Source of the DNA: Pedobacter sp. MR2016-24
GTDB lineage: Bacteria; Bacteroidota; Bacteroidia; Sphingobacteriales; Sphingobacteriaceae
Length of the DNA stretch: 64,000 bases
Direction: 5' to 3'
Assembly (NCBI RefSeq): GCF_026239655.1
Contig: NZ_JAPIVO010000004.1
Location: 1 to 64,000 of the forward strand
How positions within the stretch are numbered: position 1 is the stretch's first letter; the number at the start of each line of letters is the position of its first letter. Position numbers and translations under genes: made by a program. Below, piece after piece: positions 29,067 to 41,099 of this stretch. Under the pieces are notes generated by a model. The model had not been told where the DNA came from, did no database searches, and saw nothing but the letters and a program-made list of their open reading frames with translations.

Positions 29067-31505
29067 TTATTTTTTTGAAATTGTTAAACGTGAAATGATC
29101 TTACCGGAATGATCTGTGACGGATTGCATAAAATATAAATCATATAATTTGCCTCCTGCCCAGGTGCTGATCATATTATCATAAAAGGGGCTGCCCGGAT
29201 TTCCTGATTGTCCGCCAGGATAAACGCCATGACCTTTTGGTGTTTTGCCCAGTTCGACGACCATTCTCCATGAAGGTCCGTTACTTTCGCTCAATGCATT
29301 GATGGTACTTTTACCTCCGCCAATCATCAATGTTTCTGAACCAAATCCGGGAATGTTGGCAAGATGCGGAACATGTGTTTTCTTGACATTGGCCCAGGCC
29401 CAGTTTTTACCAATTGTACCATACTTACGCTCCAGACTGTCGCAAGCATATTTGAATGCTTCATTGACTAATTCATCCAGGGTTTCTTTGGCTGGAGTAT
29501 TCACATTGTCAAACCATTCAGATCCGGGATCTTTTAAGATGAGTTCGACAGTGCGGTCTCTGGATGGATAAATCATCGGTATGGTGGCAATCGTAAAATC
29601 ATCATCCCAGATGTTGAAAAATAAACGTTTGGTCCACAGTTCAAAGACACTGGCACCGATTGCTTTTGCATCATAGAATTTCTTCCATTTGCTGATGATG
29701 TTTAATGCCTCTTTCTGTGTGGCATTTAAATTATTCGGATCCACTTTGGAGAGTAATGCCGGTAGTATATTTTGAGCGAAGATACTGTAATTGTCACTTT
29801 GCATAAGCCGGATACTGTCGGCAGTAGCATTTTTCATTACTTTAAGTCTGTCATTGATACGTTTTCCGCGTTCATAAGATCCGAATTCCCAATTGATATA
29901 GTATGGATATGTGGGGTCTGTTGAAGATTGATTTGCAGAGCTGACAAAATTTCTTTCCGGATTTTTTACTGTAGGATTCTGGCTGGCGGGAATCCATCCC
30001 TGCCAGTCATTCTTTGGATCGGATCCATCGAGAATAAACTTACCCTGATCTTTGTATTTTAAAGGGAACTTACCATTAACTGTAATCGCAATATCATTAT
30101 CAGCCGATGCAAATACAAAGTTTTGGGCCGGTGCAGTATAAAAAGTAAGCGCATCACGGTAATCAGCATAATTCCTGCCCCTGTTGAGTTTATAGAAGGT
30201 CATGAGCTCATTGGATTCTTCATGTGCTATCCATCTGAGTGCATTTCCGGTTGGTACATTATCTGCCATTTTCAGTTTTTCCGGCTTTTGGAAATAAACA
30301 ACCGGACCCTGATGGGTATAATAAACGGTGTCAATTTCATTTTTATCGCCCCTTATTTTTATAGTTTCCAATCTCAACTGTGTGTTTTTCCACTGGTTGT
30401 CATATTTGTATTGCCGATGGGAATTATCTTTGAAGGTGATCTGATAGAAGTCGAGCACATCTGCTGCAACATTGGTTACTCCCCAGGCAATATGCTGATT
30501 GAAGCCAATAGTAATTCCCGGAGCACCAGGCAGTGAAACACCATAGGCATTTAATCCGGGTGCATTCAGTTGAATCTGATACCATATAGAGGGCAGTGTG
30601 AGATTAAGATGCGGGTCATTGGCCAGGATTGGATAACCTGAAAGGGTTTTTTCTCCGGATATAGCCCAGTTATTGCTGCCGATACCATCTTCCAGTTCCT
30701 TTGTTTTTACGGTGCTGGTCATCATGTTCATGCTGGAAGCGGGAGGCTGAGGAATAGGGAGCGGTTTGAAATCCCATTTTGTACCCACAGGAATGATTGG
30801 ATCTTCTTTAAATGGGTAATCTGGGAAGAGATTGCTGGTAATTTCAGGGCCGAATTTTTTCATGATATTGGTCATATAGAACTCGTTGGAGCCCATAGCC
30901 AGTACGGCCGACATCTGTTTGAGCAGTAAAGCACATTTTAATGGTGTCCAGTCTTCTGGCTTAAAGTCGAGCAGCTTGTACTCCAGCGGGTATTCTGCTG
31001 CAGAAAGAGAATGAATATAAGCGTTAATACCGTCGCTGTAAGCATTCATCATTTCTTTTGATTTGGGATTGGCCATCATTCCTTTGAGCGAATTTTCTGC
31101 GCCATAGACCATACCCATTCTCCGTTGATACCTGTCCAGTTCAATCGCTTTTTTACCCACCACTTCGGATAATCTTCCGGCTGCATAGCGTGTCTGAAAG
31201 TCCATTTGCCATAACCGGTGCATAGCCGTAATATAACCCTGTGCAAAATAGACATCATGGTCATTTTTGGCGAAAACATGAGGAATCATCCTGTCATCAA
31301 AAACAATATCAACCGTTTCCTGCGTACCTTTTAATACCAGTTTGCTGCTGGCTTTTACACTTATTCTCTCTGCATTTTGCCAAAAACCGGTGAAGGGGTT
31401 CATGAATTTTAATAGCGGGGGCAGATCGCCGAACTTTGTATTTAGGGCAAAAGCAAGCAGGATGGGGATAAGTATACAGATTGAAGCTTTTATTTTATTC
31501 CACAT
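29067..31505 (-). CDS. Penicillin acylase family N-terminal nucleophile hydrolase
   Basis: An 812-residue exported Ntn-hydrolase that is normally cut by itself into two chains. An N-terminal hydrophobic segment (about 8-21) suits export. Self-cleavage is expected before Ser277 in the segment GIGSNNWAISG, giving the nucleophile Ser of the beta chain. ILANDPHL and the later NFVSSANQSS (oxyanion and Asn regions) also fit. Natural substrates in this family include N-acyl amino acids, acyl-homoserine lactones and beta-lactams. It is the first gene of a unit with a membrane protein and a LuxE-like enzyme, which hints at acyl-amide turnover. Confidence 0.88.
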   Translation of the reverse strand: MWNKIKASICILIPILLAFALNTKFGDLPPLLKFMNPFTGFWQNAERISVKASSKLVLKGTQETVDIVFDDRMIPHVFAKNDHDVYFAQGYITAMHRLWQMDFQTRYAAGRLSEVVGKKAIELDRYQRRMGMVYGAENSLKGMMANPKSKEMMNAYSDGINAYIHSLSAAEYPLEYKLLDFKPEDWTPLKCALLLKQMSAVLAMGSNEFYMTNIMKKFGPEITSNLFPDYPFKEDPIIPVGTKWDFKPLPIPQPPASSMNMMTSTVKTKELEDGIGSNNWAISGEKTLSGYPILANDPHLNLTLPSIWYQIQLNAPGLNAYGVSLPGAPGITIGFNQHIAWGVTNVAADVLDFYQITFKDNSHRQYKYDNQWKNTQLRLETIKIRGDKNEIDTVYYTHQGPVVYFQKPEKLKMADNVPTGNALRWIAHEESNELMTFYKLNRGRNYADYRDALTFYTAPAQNFVFASADNDIAITVNGKFPLKYKDQGKFILDGSDPKNDWQGWIPASQNPTVKNPERNFVSSANQSSTDPTYPYYINWEFGSYERGKRINDRLKVMKNATADSIRLMQSDNYSIFAQNILPALLSKVDPNNLNATQKEALNIISKWKKFYDAKAIGASVFELWTKRLFFNIWDDDFTIATIPMIYPSRDRTVELILKDPGSEWFDNVNTPAKETLDELVNEAFKYACDSLERKYGTIGKNWAWANVKKTHVPHLANIPGFGSETLMIGGGKSTINALSESNGPSWRMVVELGKTPKGHGVYPGGQSGNPGSPFYDNMISTWAGGKLYDLYFMQSVTDHSGKIISRLTISKK

Positions 31506-31645
31506 ATTTGATTTTTATTAAGCTGTTTAATAGTGTTCAACAGATCTGCATAAGCATTTGCAATTTACCATAAAACAAACGGTTATTTAATCATAAATCT
31601 TCATCAAATTTTACCATTGGATTTTTTAAGGAAATAAAATTTGCA

Positions 31646-31676
31646 TTTGACAGGATTAGTCTTAAGTTTATACTTA
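31646..31676 (+). promoter_or_regulatory. Candidate promoter of the TonB-dependent receptor
   Basis: TTTG (31646-31649), 19-base spacer, TATACTTA (31669-31676), which has two mismatches in the -7 element. It lies 34 bases before the ATG. Confidence 0.4.
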
Positions 31677-31709
31677 ATTAACCTGCATCTCTAATCAAAT
31701 ATAAATTAT

Positions 31710-34541
31710 ATGAACACTTTGTTAACAAGAGCTATATTGCTTTTTGTGCTATGTTCAACTGTAAGCTTCGTCAAGGCTCAGAGTATCAACATTAACGGTT
31801 ACGTGTCTGACAAGCTGACTAAAGAACCCATTCCCGGCGTAAGTATCACTATTAAAGGAACAACTGTTGGTACCGCCACAGGGCAAGCGGGGAAATTTTC
31901 ATTACGAACGACAGAAAAAGTACCTTTCACACTGGTTGTTTCCTTTCTTGGCTATACGAAAACAGAATATCCGGTAAATGGTAATACCAACGATTTAAAT
32001 ATCGAACTGGAATCCGCATCAATCTTAGGGCAGGAAGTAGTAATTTCTGCATCACGCACACCCGAAAGAATTCTGGAATCACCTGTTTCTATTGAGCGGA
32101 TGAGTGCGGCTTCGATCAAAGATCTGCCGGCGCCTTCATTTTATGATGCATTGAACAATATGAAAGGGGTAGAAATCAGTACGCAGAGTTTAACTTTTAA
32201 ATCAGTCAATACCCGGGGCTTTAACTCTAATGGTAATACCCGTTTTAATCAATACGTTGATGGAATGGATAATCAGGCACCCGGACTGAATTTCTCTGTC
32301 GGCAATATTGTTGGAATTACGGAGCTTGACGTAGACAATGTAGAATTGCTGCCGGGTGCTTCTTCTGCATTATATGGTGCAGGTGGTATCAATGGGACTT
32401 TACTGATGACTTCTAAAAATCCTTTTGACTATCAGGGTGCAAGTTTTCAGTTTAAGAGCGGGATCAACCATGTGAATGATGGGAATAGCTCCACTCAGCC
32501 ATTTAAACAACTGGACGTACGTTTAGCTAAGGCTTGGAATAATAAATTCGGGATCAAAGGATCATTTTCGTTTTTGCAGGCCAAAGACTGGGTGGCGGAT
32601 GACTATAGTAACTTTGACCGGGCTTCCAGAACTGCTAAGGGCGGCGACAGAAGTACAGATCCCAATTATGACGGGATTAATGTGTATGGTGATGAGGTGA
32701 GTCAGAATATGAGAAACGTTGCACAATCTGTACTCAATGCGGGACAGGCTGCTTTTATTGAAAACTATGGAAAGGCTACAGGTGGTCTTGTGCCCAATCA
32801 GGCTCAGATCAATGGTTTTTTAAGCACTAATGCGCAGACTGCACCCTTTTATGCAGGTTTAAATACACCGGGTCTGATCCCTAATCAGAATGTATCAAGA
32901 ACGGGCTATAAAGAAAGTGACCTGGTGGATTACAATACCCAGTCATTAAAAACATCTACAGCCATTTATTACCGCTTCAACAGTACAATCGAAGCGGTTG
33001 CACAAGCTAACTGGGGTACTGGTACATCCGTTTATACAGGGTCTGACCGTTATTCACTTCGTAATTTTAGCATCGGACAATATAAACTGGAATTAAAAGG
33101 ACAGGACTTTTTTCTGAGGGGTTATACTACACAGGAGCGCTCCGGCGATTCGTATATCTCATCTATTCTGGGCAGTTATATCAATGAGCAATCCAAGGTT
33201 TCTCAGACCTGGTTTCCGCAGTATATTGGGAATTACGTGGGTGCCCGTTTAAATCCCGGCATTACAGATGCGCAGGCACATGCGATAGCAAGATCGGCTG
33301 CAGATCAGGGAAGGTATGAGCCGGGTTCTGTCGCATTTGAAACGGCTAAAGAAGCGATTATCAATAATACGATCAGTTCTGGTAAAGGAGCTAAGTTTGA
33401 TGATAAAACGAACCTTTACCATTACGAAGGCATGTATAACTTCAGTAATATCTTAAAGAATGTAGTTGAATTTCAGATCGGAAGTTCTTACAGGAAGTAC
33501 CAGCTGCGGTCGGCCGGAACCATCTTTGACGATTTGAACAGGAAGCTTGATATTGATGAATATGGCGCTTTTGCTCAGCTTGGTAAAAAGATGTTCAATG
33601 ATAAATTTAAACTGACGGTAGCCGGCCGGTATGATAAAAATCAAAATTTTGAAGGCAGGTTTACACCACGTGTGACAGGTGTTTTTACTGTTGCACCTAA
33701 TCAGAACATCAGAGCCTCCTTCCAGACAGGTTACCGTAACCCTACAACGCAAAATCAATACATAGATCTGGCGGTGGGTGGTGGTTCACAGCGCCTGATC
33801 GGGGGCTTGCCGGAGATCCTGAATAAATATGAATTATACGATATCAAACCCTATACTGATGTTAGCTACCGTGCTTTTCTGGCTTCGGCAGCTGCCGGAA
33901 CGCCAAACCCTGCCTTACTTCAAAGTTATACCTTTGACCCAAAAGGTGTGCGTCCGGAAAGTGTGAAAGCCTACGAAGTTGGGTATAAAGCATTACTTGG
34001 TCCCAGACTTTTGTTAGATGCCTATGCGTATTATAATCAATACAAAAACTTTATCACATCAGTTGATGTATACCAGAATAAGGGAGGGACGTTTACTAAG
34101 TTTGGTGTGCCGGTAAATGCTGCTGCTGAAGTTAATTCTTATGGCGCTGCATTGGGACTGGATTATCTGCTTGGTCAATTTAATTTAAGCGGAAATGTAT
34201 CCTACAATAAAATCGGGGATTTACCGGAAAATTATATCAATGATTTCAATACGCCAGAATACCGTTTCAACTTTGGAATAGGCAATAAAAATATCATCAG
34301 GAATGTAGGCTTTAATGTGAATTACAGATGGCAGGACAGGTTTTACTGGAACTCTTCTTTTGCTTCGGGCGATGTGCCTGCCTATGGCTCGCTTGATGCA
34401 CAGGTTAACCTGAAAATTCCTGCTGTAAATTCAATGATTAAGATCGGCGGTTCAAACGTGCTGAATAATTATTACATTACCTCTTTTGGCAATCCGAAAG
34501 CCGGGGCGCTTTATTATATCGCTTATACATTTAATCCATAA
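31710..34541 (+). CDS. TonB-dependent outer-membrane receptor
   Basis: A 943-residue energy-coupled outer-membrane transporter. It has a signal peptide (residues 1-24, ending VKA-Q), a CarboxypepD_reg-like domain (about 25-110, GYVSDKLTKEPIPGVSITIKG), the plug domain (about 115-230, SPVSIERMSAASIKDLPAPS and VNTRGFN) and a barrel ending YYIAYTFNP with a terminal aromatic pattern. No SusD-like lipoprotein follows, so it is not a classical glycan SusC/D pair. The ligand is unknown. The downstream terminator isolates it. Confidence 0.92.
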   Translation: MNTLLTRAILLFVLCSTVSFVKAQSININGYVSDKLTKEPIPGVSITIKGTTVGTATGQAGKFSLRTTEKVPFTLVVSFLGYTKTEYPVNGNTNDLNIELESASILGQEVVISASRTPERILESPVSIERMSAASIKDLPAPSFYDALNNMKGVEISTQSLTFKSVNTRGFNSNGNTRFNQYVDGMDNQAPGLNFSVGNIVGITELDVDNVELLPGASSALYGAGGINGTLLMTSKNPFDYQGASFQFKSGINHVNDGNSSTQPFKQLDVRLAKAWNNKFGIKGSFSFLQAKDWVADDYSNFDRASRTAKGGDRSTDPNYDGINVYGDEVSQNMRNVAQSVLNAGQAAFIENYGKATGGLVPNQAQINGFLSTNAQTAPFYAGLNTPGLIPNQNVSRTGYKESDLVDYNTQSLKTSTAIYYRFNSTIEAVAQANWGTGTSVYTGSDRYSLRNFSIGQYKLELKGQDFFLRGYTTQERSGDSYISSILGSYINEQSKVSQTWFPQYIGNYVGARLNPGITDAQAHAIARSAADQGRYEPGSVAFETAKEAIINNTISSGKGAKFDDKTNLYHYEGMYNFSNILKNVVEFQIGSSYRKYQLRSAGTIFDDLNRKLDIDEYGAFAQLGKKMFNDKFKLTVAGRYDKNQNFEGRFTPRVTGVFTVAPNQNIRASFQTGYRNPTTQNQYIDLAVGGGSQRLIGGLPEILNKYELYDIKPYTDVSYRAFLASAAAGTPNPALLQSYTFDPKGVRPESVKAYEVGYKALLGPRLLLDAYAYYNQYKNFITSVDVYQNKGGTFTKFGVPVNAAAEVNSYGAALGLDYLLGQFNLSGNVSYNKIGDLPENYINDFNTPEYRFNFGIGNKNIIRNVGFNVNYRWQDRFYWNSSFASGDVPAYGSLDAQVNLKIPAVNSMIKIGGSNVLNNYYITSFGNPKAGALYYIAYTFNP

Positions 34542-34563
34542 ACTATATTACAATGTCTCTCAG

Positions 34564-34590
34564 ACCCGGATATTTCTATCCGGGTTTTTT
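34564..34590 (+). terminator. Rho-independent terminator after the TonB receptor
   Basis: ACCCGGATA (34564-34572) pairs with TATCCGGGT (34577-34585) around the loop TTTC, followed by T residues. Confidence 0.92.
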
Positions 34591-34702
34591 GTTTTTAATT
34601 GAATTATAATCCAAAAAAATCTTGGCATTTGCGATTATAATTAACACTTTAGCTAATGAAATCAGCGATTTCAGCGTAAAAACTTTTACACACACCATAT
34701 CT

Positions 34703-37174
34703 ATGGACGAATTGGAAGAACAAGGAAACGAAATAAAGAACGACGAGAATATTAAAGAGATAGTAGAAGAAACTATACAGCATTTAAACAATCCGGTACT
34801 TGATTTAAAGCCGATTGTCAAAAAATATCTGACTCAAATTCAAAAAGTACAAGTAGAAGGTAACCGGTTTTTCTTTTCCGATGGGGAAGCAAGAGTTGAG
34901 GTGAGGATTGTCAGTGATGAAATCATTCGCGTCCGCTTAGCTCCGCATGGTGTTTTTCTGGACGATTTTTCTTATGCAGTGCCTGTGGTTGATCAGAAAG
35001 TAAGTACTTTCAGTATGGAAGAGCATGAAGATTTTTATGCGATTGCTACCAATACAATTACTTGCAAGGTCAGAAAAAGCGATTTCCATGTCTCCTTTAC
35101 AGAGAACCTTACTCAAATGGTGATGAGCGAAGATGCCCGGCCAATGCATTGGGAAGAGAATGCTGAGTTTGGCGGCTATTATGTATTTGCGACTAAAAAA
35201 TGCTTCCCTGAGGAGAACTTTTTTGGTCTTGGTGATAAGTCTGGTAACATGAATCTTCGTGGTCGCCATTTCCAGAACTGGAATACTGATGCCTACTCAT
35301 TTGGCTGGGAGCAGGATCCTTTATACAGAACTATTCCTTTTTATACAGGTGTGCATCAGCAGTCCGCTTACGGTATTTTCTTTGATAATACCTTCCGTTC
35401 CTATTTTGACTTTGGGAAAGAAGACAATGATAAAACCAGTTTTTGGGCTGATGGTGGTGAGTTGCAGTATTATTATATCCACGGACCTCATATGATGGAT
35501 GTGCTAAAACGATATCAAACGCTGACCGGTACACATCCTATGCCACCGAAGTGGGCGCTGGGTTATCACCAGTGCCGCTGGAGTTATTATCCGGAAAGTA
35601 AGGTGAAGTCAGTTGCCGAAGGTTTCCGCTCCAGAAATATCCCTTGTGACGCGATCTATTTTGATATTGATTACATGGACGGTTACCGTTGTTTTACCTG
35701 GAACAAGAAGCATTTTCCTGATCCGCGGAGAATGATCAAAGAACTTGCTGATGATGGTTTTAAAACCGTTGTGATGATTGATCCTGGAATTAAAGTTGAC
35801 GATAATTACTGGGTTTTTAAAGAAGGTAAAGAGAACAATTACTTCTGCAGAAGAAGTGACGATTATTTCATGGAAGGGCATGTTTGGCCCGGAAGATGCC
35901 AATTCCCTGATTTTACTAATCCTACGGTGAGAGACTGGTGGGGCGGATTATATAAAGAGCTGGTGGACCTTGGTGTTGCAGGCGTATGGAATGATATGAA
36001 CGAACCTGCTGTTTTTGGTGCAGGTACTTTTCCGAATGACGTACGTCATAATTATGATGGCTTCAGGGGATCACATCGCAAAGCTCATAATGTTTACGGC
36101 ATGCAGATGGTTCGGTCTACCTATGACGGGCTGAAGAAACTCATGCGTAATAAACGTCCATTTACCATTACACGTGCCGGATATTCCGGTATGCAGCGTT
36201 ATGGCTGTGTGTGGACCGGTGATAATGTAGCGAGCTGGGAGCATCTGAAAATGGGCAATATACAGTGTCAGCGTATGTCTGTTTCAGGGGTACCTTTCTG
36301 TGGTACTGACATTGGTGGCTTCAGTGGTGAACCGGATGGTGAATTGTTTACCCGCTGGATACAGCTTGGCACATTTTCACCATTTATGCGTGCACACTCT
36401 GCAGGTGATACAGCAGAAAGAGAGCCCTGGAGTTTTGGTGAGCCTTATACCAGTATCAACCGTAAATTTATCGAGTTACGTTACCGGTTAATGCCTTATT
36501 TCTATTCGGTATTCTGGGAGCATCACCGTTATGGTTTTCCTATCCTGCGTCCTTTAGTTATGCTGGAGCAGGAAAATGTGAGTAATCACTTCAGACAGGA
36601 TGAATTTGCCTATGGAGATAAGATATTGGTATGTCCTATCCTGGAACAGGGGGCTAACTCCAGACAGGTTTATTTACCGAAAGGCCAATGGTATAATTTC
36701 TGGACACATGAGCTCCTTGCTGGTGGCACAGAGCATTTAATTGAAGCACCGCTGGAAGATATGCCTATTTTCATTAAGGCTGGTGCTGTCATCCCTGAAT
36801 ATCCTGTGATGCAATACGTAGGAGAGAAGCATGTTGAAGAAGTATTATTAAATATTTATTATGCTGACTACGAAGTGAATTCATTCTTTTTTGAAGATCA
36901 CGGGGATACTTTTGCTTATGAGCAGGATATTTATTCAGAGAAGAAGTTTATTGTTAAAGGCTCTGCACGTCATTTGATTATTCATCAAAAGATAGAAGGG
37001 CTGTATACACCTAATTACGAACTTTATAATTATAATTTAATTGGCATTCCTTTTGGAGTAAGAAAAATAACATTGGATGGTAAGGAAATTAAAGATTACC
37101 TTATCGACGATCAAAATTGTTTGCGCTTTAAATCCAACAAGAACTTTTCTGAAATCCAAATATTAGGTGCCTGA
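34703..37174 (+). CDS. Glycoside hydrolase family 31 alpha-glucosidase
   Basis: A retaining alpha-glucosidase-type enzyme. The catalytic nucleophile is the Asp in GVWNDMNEPAVF. The acid/base Asp lies in the segment GTDIGGFSGEPDGELFTRW, and FMRAHS follows as usual. The N-terminal beta domain includes RVRLAPHGVF and FGLGDKSGNMNLRGRHFQNW. The frame opens at 34622 with a TTG, but ATG 34703 (MDELEEQGNE) is preferred, giving 823 residues. No signal peptide is seen, so it is likely cytosolic. It lies 31 bases before glgB, so both are probably one unit acting on alpha-glucans such as glycogen. Confidence 0.93.
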   Translation: MDELEEQGNEIKNDENIKEIVEETIQHLNNPVLDLKPIVKKYLTQIQKVQVEGNRFFFSDGEARVEVRIVSDEIIRVRLAPHGVFLDDFSYAVPVVDQKVSTFSMEEHEDFYAIATNTITCKVRKSDFHVSFTENLTQMVMSEDARPMHWEENAEFGGYYVFATKKCFPEENFFGLGDKSGNMNLRGRHFQNWNTDAYSFGWEQDPLYRTIPFYTGVHQQSAYGIFFDNTFRSYFDFGKEDNDKTSFWADGGELQYYYIHGPHMMDVLKRYQTLTGTHPMPPKWALGYHQCRWSYYPESKVKSVAEGFRSRNIPCDAIYFDIDYMDGYRCFTWNKKHFPDPRRMIKELADDGFKTVVMIDPGIKVDDNYWVFKEGKENNYFCRRSDDYFMEGHVWPGRCQFPDFTNPTVRDWWGGLYKELVDLGVAGVWNDMNEPAVFGAGTFPNDVRHNYDGFRGSHRKAHNVYGMQMVRSTYDGLKKLMRNKRPFTITRAGYSGMQRYGCVWTGDNVASWEHLKMGNIQCQRMSVSGVPFCGTDIGGFSGEPDGELFTRWIQLGTFSPFMRAHSAGDTAEREPWSFGEPYTSINRKFIELRYRLMPYFYSVFWEHHRYGFPILRPLVMLEQENVSNHFRQDEFAYGDKILVCPILEQGANSRQVYLPKGQWYNFWTHELLAGGTEHLIEAPLEDMPIFIKAGAVIPEYPVMQYVGEKHVEEVLLNIYYADYEVNSFFFEDHGDTFAYEQDIYSEKKFIVKGSARHLIIHQKIEGLYTPNYELYNYNLIGIPFGVRKITLDGKEIKDYLIDDQNCLRFKSNKNFSEIQILGA

Positions 37175-37205
37175 TAAAAAAAGGCACTGATCATAATTCC
37201 TTTTA

Positions 37206-39170
37206 ATGATGGCCAAAAAAAAACAGGATAGCTCTGTTAAAAAAGAAACAGTAGAAAATACTGATCAACCTGTATGGATTTATAGTCTGCTGACAGACTT
37301 CGATATTTCTTTATTTGTTACCGGCAAGCACTTCCGTCTTTATGAAAAGATGGGAGCGCATTTGCTGACACTCCATAAAACCAACGGAACTTATTTTGCA
37401 GTCTGGGCACCGAATGCGCAGGATGTATATGTTGCAGGTAATTTTAATGAATGGGGTAAAACACACCGTTTATACAAACGTCTGGACAGCTCCGGAATCT
37501 GGGAAGGTTTTATACCTGCGCTGGGCAAAGGAGAGGTTTACAAGTACTTTATCACAGGATTTGATGGAGTGGCTTATGAAAAGGGTGATCCTTTTGCCAC
37601 CCGGTGGGAACATCCTCCGCAAACAGCATCTGTGATATGGGATACTGATTACTCCTGGAAGGACAAAAGCTGGATCAAAAAGCGTGAAAAGATAAATGCT
37701 GATAGTGAGCCAATGTCTGTTTATGAACTGCACTTAGGCTCCTGGCAACGTGATCCTTCGGAGCCTGACAGAATCCTGACCTATAAAGAGATTGCGAATA
37801 GTTTAGTTCCTTATGTAGTTGAAATGGGCTTTACACACGTAGAGCTGATGCCGATTATGGAATATCCTTATTTCCCTTCATGGGGTTATCAGATTACGGG
37901 ATATTTTGCGGCGAGTTCGAGGCATGGTACACCACAGGAGCTGATGTACCTGGTGGAGCAGCTTCATGCCAGTGGAATAGGGGTTATTCTGGATTGGGTA
38001 CCTTCACATTTCCCGGGGGATGCACATGGTCTGTATCATTTTGACGGAACCCATTTGTATGAACATGCAGATATGCGTAAAGGGTTTCATCCCGACTGGA
38101 AGTCTTATATCTTTAACTATGACCGACCTGAAGTACGCTCTTTCCTGGTCAGCAACGCGATGTACTGGGTTGATCAGTTTCATGCGGACGGACTTCGTGT
38201 GGATGCGGTGGCTTCTATGTTATACTTCGACTTTTCCAGAACACCGGAGCAGTCCGGCACCAATGAATATGGTGGTTCAGAAAATCTAGGTGCAATACAG
38301 TTTTTGCAGGATATGAATGAATCTATAGCTGTTAATTTTAAAGGTGTACAGACTATAGCAGAAGAAAGCAGTACTTATCCGGGCGTAACACGTCCTGTAG
38401 CTGAAGGCGGTCTGGGTTTTGGGATGAAGTGGATGATGGGATGGATGAACGATACCTTAAAGTATTTTAAGACCGATCCTATCGACAGGAAGTTTAATCA
38501 TCATCAACTTACCTTCAGTATTACCTATGCCTTTACTGAAAAGTTTATGCTGCCTTTTTCACATGATGAGGTGGTACATGGCAAATCTTCCATGATTTAT
38601 AAGATGCCGGGTGATGAGTGGCGCAAACATGCCAATCTCAGGTTACTGTATGCTTATATGTTTACCCAGCCTGGTACCAAACTACTTTTTATGGGCAATG
38701 AAATTGCGCAGAACGGGGAGTGGAATTTTACGAAGTCGCTGGACTGGGATTTATTACAATATCCTTCCCATCTGGGCATGCAGACTTTTGTTAAGGCTTT
38801 AAATCATCTGTATCGTTCAGAGCCGGGGCTACATGATTTTAATTTTTCCCCTGAGGGATTTGAATGGATCAGTGCGGATGATGTAAACCATTCTATTTAT
38901 ATCTACACCAGGAAAGGTCATAAAGCGGAAGATACCTTAATTGTGATCCTGAATATGACCCCTGTCTATAGAGAAAACTACCGGATTGGTTTGCCTTTTA
39001 AAGCGAATTGGAAAGAGATCTTTAGCAGCGATGCAGAAGAGTTTTTCGGCAGCGGTAAACTGAATAAAGACGTGTTCAAACCTGAGCAGATTCCCGGCAA
39101 TCACAGAGAATATTCTATTGAGGTAAATCTACCTCCATTAGGCGCTATTATACTTAAACAAAGCAAATAG
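37206..39170 (+). CDS. glgB: 1,4-alpha-glucan (glycogen) branching enzyme
   Basis: It introduces alpha-1,6 branches in glycogen. A CBM48 domain covers about residues 60-150 (FAVWAPNAQDVYVAGNFNEW), followed by the GH13 barrel. The catalytic Asp is in HADGLRVDAVASML, the catalytic Glu in TIAEESSTYPGV, and the third carboxylate in FSHDEVVHGKSSM. The length of 654 fits GlgB. Two adjacent ATG codons open the gene. It is downstream of the GH31 enzyme. The rest of the glycogen genes are not in this window. Confidence 0.95.
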   Translation: MMAKKKQDSSVKKETVENTDQPVWIYSLLTDFDISLFVTGKHFRLYEKMGAHLLTLHKTNGTYFAVWAPNAQDVYVAGNFNEWGKTHRLYKRLDSSGIWEGFIPALGKGEVYKYFITGFDGVAYEKGDPFATRWEHPPQTASVIWDTDYSWKDKSWIKKREKINADSEPMSVYELHLGSWQRDPSEPDRILTYKEIANSLVPYVVEMGFTHVELMPIMEYPYFPSWGYQITGYFAASSRHGTPQELMYLVEQLHASGIGVILDWVPSHFPGDAHGLYHFDGTHLYEHADMRKGFHPDWKSYIFNYDRPEVRSFLVSNAMYWVDQFHADGLRVDAVASMLYFDFSRTPEQSGTNEYGGSENLGAIQFLQDMNESIAVNFKGVQTIAEESSTYPGVTRPVAEGGLGFGMKWMMGWMNDTLKYFKTDPIDRKFNHHQLTFSITYAFTEKFMLPFSHDEVVHGKSSMIYKMPGDEWRKHANLRLLYAYMFTQPGTKLLFMGNEIAQNGEWNFTKSLDWDLLQYPSHLGMQTFVKALNHLYRSEPGLHDFNFSPEGFEWISADDVNHSIYIYTRKGHKAEDTLIVILNMTPVYRENYRIGLPFKANWKEIFSSDAEEFFGSGKLNKDVFKPEQIPGNHREYSIEVNLPPLGAIILKQSK

Positions 39171-39183
39171 TACCGGAAACAAG

Positions 39184-39215
39184 AAAAGGACGCTCCATCC
39201 AGAGGCGTCCTTTTT
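39184..39215. terminator. Terminator between converging glgB and gapA
   Basis: AAAAGGACGC (39184-39193) pairs with GCGTCCTTTT (39205-39214). A and T runs on both sides allow use in both directions. Confidence 0.85.
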
Positions 39216-39246
39216 CTAACCAAATATAAACCTGTATGAACGGGTT

Positions 39247-41098
<1,852 letters not shown>

Positions 41099-41099
<1 letters not shown>

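Noticed and set aside
31710..34541. SusC/SusD-type polysaccharide utilisation locus
   Set aside because: The TonB receptor is followed by a terminator and no SusD gene; the GH31 enzyme downstream has no signal peptide and pairs with glgB.
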